DNA of 5,842 nucleotides from Chloroflexota bacterium (lineage in GTDB: Bacteria; Chloroflexota; Anaerolineae; Anaerolineales; UBA4823), in the NCBI GenBank assembly GCA_023395675.1, contig JAEWYL010000296.1:1-5842 (forward strand). Direction: 5' to 3'. The position numbers and the translations under genes are program-made. Shown one piece after another: positions 5,812 to 5,842 of this stretch (the stretch's first letter is position 1; every line of letters starts with the position of its first letter). Below the pieces are notes generated by a model. That model was not told where the DNA came from and made no database searches. It worked only from the letters and a program-made list of their open reading frames with translations.

Positions 5812-5842
5812 CACCAGCACGGTTATAGCCCTGCCCGTGTTC

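Larger units (their letters stand above)
5598..5842. other. Gene-free 3' region with hairpins
   Basis: I see no supportable gene in these 245 bases. The minus-strand open frames here lack a ribosome binding site and run antisense into the dehydrogenase gene or across palindromes. No T-rich intrinsic terminator directly follows the dehydrogenase stop; a weak 5-bp stem (5608-5612 with 5621-5625) is the closest structure. Two better hairpins lie further on. Confidence 0.5.

Noticed and set aside
5374..5820. Minus-strand open frame spanning the 3' gene-free region and the dehydrogenase end
   Set aside because: It runs antisense into the dehydrogenase gene, has a compositionally odd product rich in Cys, Arg, Pro and Gly, crosses two palindromes and has no recognisable domain or clear ribosome binding site.

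Overview
The window is GC-rich bacterial DNA. Its codons strongly favour G or C at the third position, and it carries four genes or gene fragments, all on the + strand. No rRNA, tRNA, CRISPR array, transposase or integrase is visible. The organism cannot be fixed from the sequence alone. The combination of an Asp/Asn/Gly-rich protein tail, a large GT-C-like membrane protein and an animal-type DeoC next to a two-domain ALDH16-type dehydrogenase would fit an environmental lineage such as Chloroflexota (Anaerolineae). That is a low-confidence inference.

Layout. (1) Bases 1-220 hold the 3' end of a gene that starts outside the window; its visible C-terminus is a low-complexity tail built on a degenerate RGNDNDD heptapeptide. 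(2) Bases 221-334 are non-coding, with two consecutive hairpins. (3) Bases 335-1939 encode a 534-residue polytopic membrane protein that looks like a GT-C-fold glycosyltransferase of unknown specificity. (4) Bases 1940-2176 are non-coding and structured: a perfect 26-bp stem-loop (probable terminator), then an inverted repeat, a possible extended -10 promoter, and a leader with two interleaved pairs of complementary segments. (5) Bases 2177-3139 encode deoxyribose-phosphate aldolase (deoC), of the long form resembling animal DERA. (6) Bases 3153-5597, only 13 nt further on, encode an 814-residue tandem aldehyde dehydrogenase of ALDH16 type. (7) Bases 5598-5842 contain no supportable gene, only two hairpins.

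How the genes work together. deoC and the dehydrogenase almost certainly form a two-gene operon. DeoC splits 2-deoxyribose 5-phosphate, from deoxynucleoside breakdown, into glyceraldehyde 3-phosphate and acetaldehyde. The dehydrogenase could oxidise acetaldehyde (or a related aldehyde) to the acid with NAD(P)+. The membrane-protein gene is separated from this operon by the strong stem-loop and is probably an independent transcription unit.

The most interesting points are the animal-like DeoC/ALDH16 pairing, in which the first ALDH domain keeps all catalytic residues while the second has lost them, and the structured leader ahead of deoC. Nothing here is clearly an undescribed system. ALDH16 is a known family; its coupling to DeoC and the leader element are the parts worth testing.
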